From positions 1 through 64,000 of the forward strand of contig FZRB01000018.1 in the NCBI GenBank assembly GCA_900199595.1: 64,000 bases of DNA. Reading direction: 5' to 3'. The notes under the pieces are model-generated. The model made no database searches and had not been told where the DNA came from. It worked only from the letters and a program-made list of their open reading frames with translations. Made by a program: the position numbers and the translations under genes. This document shows, one piece after another, positions 55,078-63,512 of this stretch (positions within the stretch are counted from its first letter, which is position 1; each line of letters starts with the position of its first letter). The stretch is from Lachnospiraceae bacterium (GTDB lineage Bacteria > Bacillota > Clostridia > Lachnospirales > Lachnospiraceae).

Positions 55078-55122
55078 AAAAAAGATGACAAAAACGAACC
55101 AGGTTCATTTTTGTCATCTTTT
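55078..55122. terminator. Terminator, TGACA-core family
   Basis: GATGACAAAAA pairs with TTTTTGTCATC, with GAACCAGGTTC at the tip; A and T runs flank it. It follows the FtsX-type permease gene on the minus strand. Confidence 0.88.
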
Positions 55123-55140
55123 TATGTAAACCTCTATTGA

Positions 55141-57555
55141 TTACTCTTCCGTTATCATCTCTACCGGCTTCAGGCTTCTTACTTTAAGGCCTGCGGATGC
55201 TGATGTAATTATAGCTACTAACGCTATTCCAACTACAGTAATGATCATGTAGTATGAAGGTATATCAAATGGTACGCTCTTTATTACGAAGAGTGAAAAT
55301 GCTGCCTTAACTGCGCTTTTTCCGGCCAGCGGAGCGATGAATGCTCCAAGCACTGTACCCACAAGAATTGCCGGCATATTTGATAGCATGATCTGTGAGA
55401 TAAGATTGCCGCTAGTCTGACCAAGTGCTTTGCTGATTCCCATTCCCTTCCACTCACGGCTGATCTTTGCACGAATAACCAGTGACTCAACGAATACTAC
55501 TACTAATATTGTGATAATAGATATGATCACACAGATCAGTCTCATGGATATGGACAGAGAATCGAGAGTTGACATCATCATCTTCTCTTCATCTGTAGAT
55601 GTAAAGCTGTAATCCTTATCCTCTTCAAGTTTATCTAAATCCTTCACTATATTGTCAAAGGTCTTTCCATCCTTTGCAGTAGTATAATACTGATACTGCA
55701 TATTTCCGGGAATTATTCTCTTTGCTCCATCGATTGTCATATAGATGGTGCGTCCCATACGCTCCACTCTCTGATTGATTCCAACGATAATGTAATCGGC
55801 CTTTTCGTCTGCAAATGAGATAGTTATTACATCGCCTACATTTACACCAAGGTCTTCAGCTACAGCATTTGTGACCATAACCTCGTTATCTTTCTTCTGG
55901 ACTTTTCCTTCAGTAACAACAACATTATTGGCCTTATCTATATCATCAGCTGCATATGTATAGAATGTAGATTCCTTATCGCCGAACTTTACAACCGGTT
56001 CAAAACCAACGAGTGTGAACACGTGATCTACCGAATCCAGCTCTTCAATATCGTCAGCCACCTTTTCATAGTCTGTATGCATATCTGAGTCTGATACTAT
56101 TGCTGTTGCCATCTCAAATCCCATTAGATCAACAATTGTATCAGGATTTTTTCCAAAGTTTTCCAGGAAACCAAAGCCTGTAAGCATTGATACTGCAAGA
56201 ATGGCTGATATAAGCACCATAATTATATTTCTGCCTAATCCACCAAATGTATCCTTAAGTGCCATCGTTGCAGAGATTGGAAGTGGTGTACTTTCAAATG
56301 AGAAGAGATTCTTCTTAAAGTTATGTGTATTTATTCCACCTCTGAGTGCATCCAGAACCGAGATTTTCTTATAACCGCGGCTGATGAATCTTGCTACAAG
56401 ACCAAGTACAAATACTACACCAAGAACTGTTAATACTGCTGCTTCCCAGTTAACCGGCTGATTCCATCTAAGTCCTAATAACGATGCTACTATATCTCCA
56501 AATCCGCCAAATGTCATAACAGCTGCACCTATTCCAAGAATGCTTCCTACAAGTCCGATAGTTACTATCTGAAGTGTGAGTGCCCATCTAAGCTCGCTTA
56601 CTGTATATCCGCTTGCTTCCAGGATACCTGTATTCTTCATATTTTTCTGAATAAAGTTCTTAACACTGAAGGATATGATTACGATAGAAATTACCAGTAT
56701 AAGGACTGCAAATATAAGTATTATTGCTATTACGACCATTGGCAGGAACTGTGATCCGCCTCTCATCATCTGCCAGTTCATAAGCAGATAAGTTGTATAG
56801 TTCTTTTCAGGATTACTCTTTGCAATTTCTACTATTTCATCTTTGTAAGCATTTCCTATTTTTTTCTCTATATCATCAGTTTTAATTGTACCATCTTCAA
56901 GCTTTTTCTCGTCAACTCTACCCTTATGTGCCATGTATGATACTGCAAAGTTTGCCTGATCTTTTTCAAGTGTTTCATACATATCCTGTGAAATGATCAC
57001 GCTGTATGTAGTAATATTCATAGTTGAACAGAAGTATGGATCTTCTATATAACCTGCGACATTAAAGTCATATACATCATCATCAAACTGAAGTTCTATA
57101 GTATCGCCTTCTTTAAATGCTGTATGAAGGTTGAACGGAAGTAATATGTCGTCCTTCTTACACTCACTTACAGGTCTTTTCACATTCATAATAGTCTGCT
57201 CGGAATCAAAGCTCTGTGCCAGGAACCAGTAATCCATAAATTCCTTGTCACCCTTCTTCCTGTACTTGCAATGAATACTCAGAAGTGGAGTCTGCTCATA
57301 TGATATGATTTCATCCTGTTCCTTAAAAACCTTCTCAGCTGCCTCTGTTTCCTCGTCACTATCGCCACAGTAAAGAATTACGTGACCACCATTTATATCT
57401 GCAAATGTATTATCCAGGACGTGTCCAACTCCTGTTATAGCTGAAGCACAGTCAAAGATGAGAAATGCTGCCAGGAAGGTGAGGACGAGAAAGGTGATCA
57501 TATCACCCTTCTGCTTTTTCATATTATCTTTTGCAATCTTGAATAATTTATACAT
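55141..57555 (-). CDS. ABC transporter permease with two FtsX domains
   Basis: An 804-residue permease with an N-terminal helix, an outer domain (about 40-245), a first four-helix FtsX block (about 265-410), a second outer domain (about 450-650) and a second FtsX block at the C-terminus. This layout is shared with Firmicute peptide-export or antimicrobial-resistance permeases and with lipoprotein-type transporters. SVKNFIQKNMKNTGILEASG and SREWKGMGISKALGQ are the coupling segments. It follows its ATPase after a 55-nt spacer that holds a strong hairpin. The substrate is unknown. Confidence 0.92.
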   Translation of the reverse strand: MYKLFKIAKDNMKKQKGDMITFLVLTFLAAFLIFDCASAITGVGHVLDNTFADINGGHVILYCGDSDEETEAAEKVFKEQDEIISYEQTPLLSIHCKYRKKGDKEFMDYWFLAQSFDSEQTIMNVKRPVSECKKDDILLPFNLHTAFKEGDTIELQFDDDVYDFNVAGYIEDPYFCSTMNITTYSVIISQDMYETLEKDQANFAVSYMAHKGRVDEKKLEDGTIKTDDIEKKIGNAYKDEIVEIAKSNPEKNYTTYLLMNWQMMRGGSQFLPMVVIAIILIFAVLILVISIVIISFSVKNFIQKNMKNTGILEASGYTVSELRWALTLQIVTIGLVGSILGIGAAVMTFGGFGDIVASLLGLRWNQPVNWEAAVLTVLGVVFVLGLVARFISRGYKKISVLDALRGGINTHNFKKNLFSFESTPLPISATMALKDTFGGLGRNIIMVLISAILAVSMLTGFGFLENFGKNPDTIVDLMGFEMATAIVSDSDMHTDYEKVADDIEELDSVDHVFTLVGFEPVVKFGDKESTFYTYAADDIDKANNVVVTEGKVQKKDNEVMVTNAVAEDLGVNVGDVITISFADEKADYIIVGINQRVERMGRTIYMTIDGAKRIIPGNMQYQYYTTAKDGKTFDNIVKDLDKLEEDKDYSFTSTDEEKMMMSTLDSLSISMRLICVIISIITILVVVFVESLVIRAKISREWKGMGISKALGQTSGNLISQIMLSNMPAILVGTVLGAFIAPLAGKSAVKAAFSLFVIKSVPFDIPSYYMIITVVGIALVAIITSASAGLKVRSLKPVEMITEE

Positions 57556-57581
57556 ATCAATTCTCCTTTTTTTGAGCTACC

Positions 57582-57608
57582 AGCAAGATTTGCTTTGCAA
57601 ATCTTGCT
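57582..57608 (-). promoter_or_regulatory. Intercistronic 12-bp hairpin between ATPase and permease genes
   Basis: AGCAAGATTTGC and GCAAATCTTGCT pair perfectly around a 3-nt loop, directly after the ATPase stop and 20 nt before the permease ribosome site. On the minus strand no T run follows, so it is not a standard terminator. It may act as an RNA stabiliser that gives more ATPase than permease. Confidence 0.6.
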
Positions 57609-57610
57609 CT

Positions 57611-58447
57611 CTACCATCCCTGCTCCTGAAGGAAGTCTTTAAGCTTACGGTGTCTTTCAAGTGCCTGCTCCTGATTTGGATTTGATTCATCCTTGTAATC
57701 TCCTACGTATGGCCCAAGATCCAGCTCTTCTGAGATAACTCCATCCGAAAGATAGATTATACGATTGCCTCTTTCAGCAGCCTTTATTGTGTGTGTTACC
57801 ATTACTATGCTCTGGCCCTGATTATTCAGATCTGTCATAATGTCCAGAACATTGGTTGTATTCTGTGAATTAAGTGCTCCGGTTGGCTCATCAGCGAAGA
57901 GGACTTCCGGATCATTTATCACCCCTCTTACTACTGCAACTCTCTGCTGCATACCACCGGAAAGCTGTGTAGGGAACTTCTTATAATCATTCTGACCGAT
58001 CTCAACCTTTTCCAGGAGGTCTTTAGCTTTACCGGCGAGAGCCCTGCGATCCTTTGTTCTAAGGAGGCCGCTCACCATTACGTTGTCGAGAGCGCTCATA
58101 CTGTCGTTCAGATAATTCTGCTGGAATACGAAGCCTGCATGATTTCTTCTGAAGAGTGCCAGCTTATCATTTGAGAATTTTGATATTTCGATTCCGCTGC
58201 CTGTCTTTGATCTAAGCTTCTTATTATCCTCATCCACGAAGTAAGTAATGGTTCCGAGTGATGGTCTGTCCATTCCTGAGAGTGCATATAGCAGTGTACT
58301 CTTTCCTGATCCGGAGTTCCCCATTACTACTGTGAAGTCTCCCTTATATATACTTAGGTTCAGATTCTTCAGAACATGCTGCTGAACTGATTCATTTGAA
58401 AATGTTTTCGATAAATCCTTTGCTGTAAGTATTGCCTCTTTACTCAT
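57611..58447 (-). CDS. ABC transporter ATP-binding protein
   Basis: About 278 residues with Walker A GNSGSGKST, signature LSGGMQQR and Walker B VLFADEPTGALN, and a VVTHTIKAA switch. It belongs to the LolD/MacB/BceA-like branch. There is a small insert of about 20 residues after SLGTITYF. The C-terminal tail is charged. I use the ATG at 58447 with AGGAGA upstream, not the in-frame start 12 codons earlier. Its permease lies next downstream. Confidence 0.92.
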   Translation of the reverse strand: MSKEAILTAKDLSKTFSNESVQQHVLKNLNLSIYKGDFTVVMGNSGSGKSTLLYALSGMDRPSLGTITYFVDEDNKKLRSKTGSGIEISKFSNDKLALFRRNHAGFVFQQNYLNDSMSALDNVMVSGLLRTKDRRALAGKAKDLLEKVEIGQNDYKKFPTQLSGGMQQRVAVVRGVINDPEVLFADEPTGALNSQNTTNVLDIMTDLNNQGQSIVMVTHTIKAAERGNRIIYLSDGVISEELDLGPYVGDYKDESNPNQEQALERHRKLKDFLQEQGW

Positions 58448-58593
58448 TTTAATTCTCCTAATCTGATATATGATTCTTCGCAAAGCTCAGAATACTTAAT
58501 TTCTTAACGATTTTTTCTTTGTTGATGTTAATATACAACAACGCGGTATGGAAGTCTTAATCTGTTTCTTCTCTATTCCTTAATTAATTCTTA

Positions 58594-58611
58594 AACGTTA
58601 ATTCTAACGTT
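58594..58611. promoter_or_regulatory. Inverted repeat AACGTTA-ATTC-TAACGTT, candidate operator
   Basis: A perfect 7-bp dyad with 4-nt spacer in the 320-nt divergent region between the ABC ATPase gene and the HD-GYP gene. The region also holds the hairpin at 58630-58660 and a TTGACA box; otherwise I see nothing coding. A regulator of drug- or peptide-responsive transport is possible but none is encoded beside it. Confidence 0.45.
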
Positions 58612-58629
58612 ACTAAACAACATATTGAT

Positions 58630-58660
58630 ATGGGTGTCAAAAGTACCTTTTGACACCCAT
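58630..58660. repeat. 14-bp perfect inverted repeat in a divergent promoter region
   Basis: ATGGGTGTCAAAAG and CTTTTGACACCCAT pair with a TAC loop; no T run follows on either strand and no gene ends here. The arms match the terminator at 1814-1848. Confidence 0.7.
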
Positions 58661-58768
58661 TTGACATTTACAACTCAACTGTTTTGGTATACTATGGTGT
58701 TAACATATAAAGTTTTAAAAACCACGTCGTATTATATATTGAATAATAGTTTTGAGAGAGACTGTATT

Positions 58769-60478
58769 ATGATATCAATTTTCTATTTTATGACATTTAT
58801 CACCTCTCTTGTGCTTTCTCTCATCTACATCTACGAATGGCACAAGCATTTTGAGGTTAACATATCCCTTATCTTCACTCTTATCCCTATAGCCAACCTG
58901 GGATATCTGTTTGCTTGGAATGCCCAGACTAAAGAAAGCTATATTCTTGCAGTTAAGATCATATACATCGGATCCTGTTTTATGATTTTTTTCATAAACA
59001 TGAGTGTGTTCAGACTTTGCGGAATCATAGTAAAGAGATGGGTGCGTACACTGCTTTTTCTGATCAGTCTTCTGATGTATGTCGGAGTTCTGACCATAGG
59101 ATATTTCCCAGTATTTTATAAGAGACTCTTCTTCCAGAGAAATGAAAACCGGATCATAGTGGCAAAGGAATACGGTCCTCTGCACACCGTACTGTTTGTT
59201 TACCTGGGAATATTCTTTATATGCAGTCTTTGCGCGATCTTATATTCGCTTCACAGAAAAAGACAGATATCAAAGGAAATACTTCATCTCCTTATACTGC
59301 CTGAGGCCGTTACATTTCTTGGGTATGTGGGGACAAATGTAATCTCCAAGCATATGGAGATCACACCTCTTTCCTATAATCTGGCACAGCTTCTGTTTCT
59401 GCTTATTATAAGAAGAATGTCTCTTTATAACATAGATGATACAGTTATTGATTCCATGGTTCAGACCGGCGAAACCGGTTTCATATCAATCGATTTCAAT
59501 CACAGGTATCTGGGAAGCAATGCAACTGCGAAGACTATCCTTCCCGAGCTTAATACTCTTCGTGTCGACCAGTCCATCGACAGCTATGAATCACTGAAGG
59601 ATAATATCTCACACTGGCTGGCGCATTTTGAGGATGATAATGATGTTTCAAAAAATCTCTTTGTAAAAAGAAACCCCGAAGATGAGGATGATTTTCAGGT
59701 ATTTGATGTTACCATCAATTATCTTTATATCGGTTCAAGAAAAAAGGGCTATCAGATATTCCTCCGCGATGATACCAAGAACCAGAAATATATCACACTT
59801 CTGGACAAATATAATAATGAACTGGAAGAAGAAGTGTCTGCCAAGACAGACCAGATAATAGAAATGCACAACAACCTTATCTTAAGCATGGCTGTTGTAG
59901 TAGAAAGCCGTGACAATTCCACAGGAGGTCACATCAAAAGAACCAGCGACGGCGTCAAGATACTGATAAATGAAATAAGAAAAGATAATAAGTTCAATAT
60001 ATCTGAAGAGTTCTGCAAGGATATAATCAAAGCCGCTCCTATGCATGATCTGGGAAAAATAGCCGTAGATGATGCTATTCTGAGAAAACCTGGAAGATTT
60101 ACAGATGAAGAATTTGAGAAGATGAAGGTTCATGCAGCTGAAGGCGCTAAGATCGTTCACAAAATCCTGAAGGATACAGACGACGAATCCTTTAAGATCG
60201 TTGCAGAAAATGTAGCTCATTATCATCACGAAAGAATAGACGGATCAGGTTATCCGGAAGGTCTGAAGGGCGATGAAATCCCTCTCGAGGCAAGAATAAT
60301 GGCAATTGCCGACGTATACGATGCTCTGGTAAGCAAGAGAGTTTACAAGGAAAGCATGTCCTTTGAACAGGCAAATGCCATAATCATGGAGGGCATGGGA
60401 AAGCATTTCGATAAAAAACTTGAGGAGTACTATATAAAAGCACGCCCCAAGCTCGAAGAATACTACAGTAATTTGTGA
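58769..60478 (+). CDS. HD-GYP domain protein with N-terminal 7TM sensor region
   Basis: About 569 residues. Seven membrane helices (about 1-215) resemble the histidine-kinase N-terminal 7TM region, followed by a PAS-like segment (about 235-350), a short coiled coil and an HD-GYP domain. The HD-GYP core is intact: GGHIKR, MHDLGKIAVDD, HAAEGAKI and HHERIDGSGYPEGLKGDEIP. It should hydrolyse c-di-GMP or a related dinucleotide. The ATG at 58769 has GAGAGA upstream; an earlier in-frame start would read through the hairpin at 58630. Its last 16 nt overlap the converging esterase gene. Confidence 0.91.
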   Translation: MISIFYFMTFITSLVLSLIYIYEWHKHFEVNISLIFTLIPIANLGYLFAWNAQTKESYILAVKIIYIGSCFMIFFINMSVFRLCGIIVKRWVRTLLFLISLLMYVGVLTIGYFPVFYKRLFFQRNENRIIVAKEYGPLHTVLFVYLGIFFICSLCAILYSLHRKRQISKEILHLLILPEAVTFLGYVGTNVISKHMEITPLSYNLAQLLFLLIIRRMSLYNIDDTVIDSMVQTGETGFISIDFNHRYLGSNATAKTILPELNTLRVDQSIDSYESLKDNISHWLAHFEDDNDVSKNLFVKRNPEDEDDFQVFDVTINYLYIGSRKKGYQIFLRDDTKNQKYITLLDKYNNELEEEVSAKTDQIIEMHNNLILSMAVVVESRDNSTGGHIKRTSDGVKILINEIRKDNKFNISEEFCKDIIKAAPMHDLGKIAVDDAILRKPGRFTDEEFEKMKVHAAEGAKIVHKILKDTDDESFKIVAENVAHYHHERIDGSGYPEGLKGDEIPLEARIMAIADVYDALVSKRVYKESMSFEQANAIIMEGMGKHFDKKLEEYYIKARPKLEEYYSNL

Positions 60479-61401
60479 GGAATATACTGAGTGATAAAAT
60501 TGATATTATCCACCAGTATTCTTTCAGTTTCGGGAGTCCTCGTTCCCATAGTAGCAAATGCATGAAATGCGCCCTTCATCTGCACCATTTTGACAGGTGT
60601 TTTTGCATCCCTGCATTTTTTATAAATAGCCATTGAATCTGCATAAAGTGTTTCATTGTAATCACAGGTTAAGAATACCGGCGGGAAGTTACTATAATCC
60701 CCATAAACCGGAGATATATACGGATTCGAAGGATCGGCATCTCCTGCATAAGCTATTTTCATAGGCTCAATAAAGCCCGATTTCACTGTAAAATCATCTA
60801 TCTCATGCTGAGATCTGTCCAGTATTCCGGTAAAATCAACCAATGGACTATGTGCTATGACAGCTGCAATACTTCTGCGGCCTCTGTCTCTTGCCTTAAG
60901 AGCAAGCGCAAGACATAGATTTCCTCCAGCACTCTCCCCAGCCAGCACTATCTTCGAATCAGGGTACTTCTTTCTTATAGTACGAAGAATATTGTAACAG
61001 TCTTCAATCCCATCTGGAAATGTACTCTCAGGCGAAAGTCTGTACTCAGCTGATATGACCCTGTAGCCCGAATATGAAGCTAGACTGGAGCAGTACGCTC
61101 TTGATGCTGAAGCACAGCCGGATACAAAACCTCCCCCATGAATATACAGAATAACAGCATCATTTTTCACATCATCAGGAAGAAGAAGTTCTGATACAGT
61201 TCCACCTATAGGAACGCGATACCCCTTCACGCCCTTTTCCTTCGGAAGAAATGTATAACTGACATTTGGTATGATACGGGCTTTCTCCCAGTCCACTGTC
61301 AGCATATTCTCATCAAATTCCCTGCCCTTTGTAAGAAGTCTGACAACATTTTTGCACTTGGTCATCTCCTTACTGGTGGCCGTTCTGATAGCTATAGACA
61401 T
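60463..61401 (-). CDS. Alpha/beta-hydrolase, hormone-sensitive-lipase-like esterase
   Basis: The 312-residue enzyme has the oxyanion motif HGGGFVSG, the nucleophile in GESAGGN, and a C-terminal aspartate (CDYNE region) and histidine (GAFHAF). It lacks a signal peptide, so it acts in the cytoplasm, probably on short acyl or aryl esters. A GGAGG site sits before the ATG. Its last bases overlap the 3' end of the HD-GYP gene on the other strand. It follows the sensor kinase gene by about 36 nt and may share that operon. Confidence 0.93.
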   Translation of the reverse strand: MSIAIRTATSKEMTKCKNVVRLLTKGREFDENMLTVDWEKARIIPNVSYTFLPKEKGVKGYRVPIGGTVSELLLPDDVKNDAVILYIHGGGFVSGCASASRAYCSSLASYSGYRVISAEYRLSPESTFPDGIEDCYNILRTIRKKYPDSKIVLAGESAGGNLCLALALKARDRGRRSIAAVIAHSPLVDFTGILDRSQHEIDDFTVKSGFIEPMKIAYAGDADPSNPYISPVYGDYSNFPPVFLTCDYNETLYADSMAIYKKCRDAKTPVKMVQMKGAFHAFATMGTRTPETERILVDNINFITQYIPHKLL

Positions 61402-61437
61402 ATGTCCTCCCCATAGTAAACTGATGTATCGAAATAA

Positions 61438-62745
61438 CTATACCTTCTTTACAAGCAGTTCGACAGTAAATCCATTATCATTATAGTATTCCATTCCTCC
61501 ACCCTGTTTTTCCATATACCACTTTACAAGATAGAGTCCCAGGCCATAACCATTCTTATCCTTCGTGTCCTTACCACGATAAAACTTTTCAGTAAGGAGC
61601 GGCAGCTCTTCATCATCCACTCCGGGACCGCTGTCACTTACCTTTATCCTGATAAATCTTATGGTGTTTCCATCCAGATCATACGCCGCCTCTGTCTCCT
61701 CAAAGCTTACATGTATATCAGTCCCGGCATACTTATATGAGTTCCCGACTATGTTATCGATAACCTGTTCCATCCTGAGACTGTCCATATAAACCAGACA
61801 TTCAGGTATGTGATTATCAAGTATTATTTTTCCATAATTTTTAAGGCGAAGGAAATAATTCTCTATCTGCTTTGAATCCTTCTCTGATACATTTGTCTGC
61901 AGTTCATCTATCTCTTCCATCGTAACATGGAATACATTCTGAACAAGCTGGTTTATCATCTCAGCCTTTTCAGATATATATCCAACCTTTTCCTTCATGT
62001 CCTCAGCAAATCTTATTTCATCATCGGACTCAGCACTTTTCTCCCTTTTTATGAGGTTCATATCCATAACCTCACAGGTAGCCTTGATAGTTGAAACAGG
62101 AGTTTTTATATCATGACTGATCTCACCCACAAGCTCTCTTTTGGCCTTCTCAGCCTCAGCCTCTCTCTTACGTGACCTGATCAGTTCCTCTCTCATCTGG
62201 TCAAAGCTCTCAGTAAAATTACCAAAAAGATTGTCCTTTCTCATAGGAAGAGTAACCTCAAGATTACCCTTTGCTATCTCACCGGAAAAAGACTCAAAAT
62301 CACGGATAGGTCTCACTATGCTAAAATATAGAAACACAAGGAATATATATCCGGCTGCCAGAATGGCAAACCACATAATTATCACTGCCTTAAGGAGTGT
62401 ATTCTCTTTATCTTCATACACATCGCTGAGATCATTCCAGGCTATCTTACCGATTATCTCTCCCTCAGGTGCAAAATCTATAACCAGTGCACCCTCTCTG
62501 TAAAACTTTGTGATTTCGGCCTCCACCAGCTCAGTTGTAAGAATGATCGAACAATCATACTGTTTTTCCAAAGCTTCTATGGTCTCTCCGGCATTATAAT
62601 CATCATAGATATCATACTGCATTCTGTTATATTCAGTTATATCCCTGCCCTTAAAATCTGTGCTTTTATTTATGTACATCAGTAAAATGAAAGCAATCAC
62701 CATAAGCACAGTAAAAATAATGGCTATTTTAATCAGCTGCTTCAT
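61438..62745 (-). CDS. Sensor histidine kinase
   Basis: A 435-residue transmembrane kinase with helices at about 5-27 and 118-140, a roughly 90-residue outer domain, a HAMP region (about 143-195), a HisKA domain with the phosphorylated histidine in GEISHDIKTP, and a HATPase domain with N and G boxes (NIVGNSYKYA, DSGPGVDD, GYGLGLYLVK). The response regulator gene ends 3 nt before it. The signal is unknown. Confidence 0.94.
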   Translation of the reverse strand: MKQLIKIAIIFTVLMVIAFILLMYINKSTDFKGRDITEYNRMQYDIYDDYNAGETIEALEKQYDCSIILTTELVEAEITKFYREGALVIDFAPEGEIIGKIAWNDLSDVYEDKENTLLKAVIIMWFAILAAGYIFLVFLYFSIVRPIRDFESFSGEIAKGNLEVTLPMRKDNLFGNFTESFDQMREELIRSRKREAEAEKAKRELVGEISHDIKTPVSTIKATCEVMDMNLIKREKSAESDDEIRFAEDMKEKVGYISEKAEMINQLVQNVFHVTMEEIDELQTNVSEKDSKQIENYFLRLKNYGKIILDNHIPECLVYMDSLRMEQVIDNIVGNSYKYAGTDIHVSFEETEAAYDLDGNTIRFIRIKVSDSGPGVDDEELPLLTEKFYRGKDTKDKNGYGLGLYLVKWYMEKQGGGMEYYNDNGFTVELLVKKV

Positions 62746-62748
62746 CGG

Positions 62749-63474
62749 CTATATCTCCAGTATATACCCCGTACCCCATACCGTTTTAATCATCTTCGGA
62801 TTGTTGGGATCTTCCTCCAGCTTCTCTCTCAGTTTTCTGATATGGACATTCAGCGTCCCATCGCTGAAAAATGTATCTCCCCATACCTCTTCAAACAGCG
62901 TGTCCTTCTGAACGATAGTATTTCTATGATCATAAAGAGATTTTAAAAGTGCAAATTCCTTTGCCTTAAGACTTATTTTTTCGCCCTTATATATTACAGA
63001 CATAGTCGGTGCATCAAGCTTTAATACTGAGCTTTCTTCCTGATCACTATTTGTGTCATCCTTATCATTTCTGTCTGCTGATATACCGTCCTGATTTGCC
63101 GCACCTATCTGCTGCATTCTTCTTAGATTCGCCTTAACCTTTGCCAGAAGAATCGACAGGCTGTATGGCTTCTTTATATAATCATCTCCGCCGATACTAA
63201 GTGCTATCAGCACGTCATCATCACTCTGTCTTGCACTGATGAATAATATTGGTGCTATATTCTCTTCTCTGATCTTCTTGCACACCTCAAAGCCTGAACC
63301 GTCTCCAAGATTAATATCCAGAAGAATAAGCTGCACTGTATTTTTTTCAAGAAAATCAAAGCAGGCCTTAGCACTGCCAACATAAGCAGCAGTGACATCA
63401 AACATCTGGAAATATTCAGCCGTCATTTTGGCAAGCTCTACCTCATCATCCACAATAAGACAATCGTAATTCAT
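62749..63474 (-). CDS. OmpR/PhoB-type response regulator
   Basis: About 241 residues: a receiver domain with the acidic pair (VDDE), the phosphorylated aspartate in LLDINLGDGSG and the lysine in YIKKPYS, a short acidic linker, and a winged-helix DNA-binding domain (LKAKEFALLKSL, VHIRKLREKLE, VWGTGYIL). The ATG at 63474 with GAGGGG upstream is preferred to the earlier in-frame start. It is coupled to the histidine kinase gene and follows the SCIFF maturase gene by 38 nt. Confidence 0.94.
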   Translation of the reverse strand: MNYDCLIVDDEVELAKMTAEYFQMFDVTAAYVGSAKACFDFLEKNTVQLILLDINLGDGSGFEVCKKIREENIAPILFISARQSDDDVLIALSIGGDDYIKKPYSLSILLAKVKANLRRMQQIGAANQDGISADRNDKDDTNSDQEESSVLKLDAPTMSVIYKGEKISLKAKEFALLKSLYDHRNTIVQKDTLFEEVWGDTFFSDGTLNVHIRKLREKLEEDPNNPKMIKTVWGTGYILEI

Positions 63475-63512
63475 TATTAATCCCCTCTTCCTCACCTGAC
63501 TCAGAGTAATAA

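Noticed and set aside
58661-58708. TTGACA and TATACT as a standard promoter for the HD-GYP gene
   Set aside because: The spacing is 21 nt, too long for a normal sigma-A promoter; TGGTATACT may act as an extended -10 on its own, so I did not list it as a feature.
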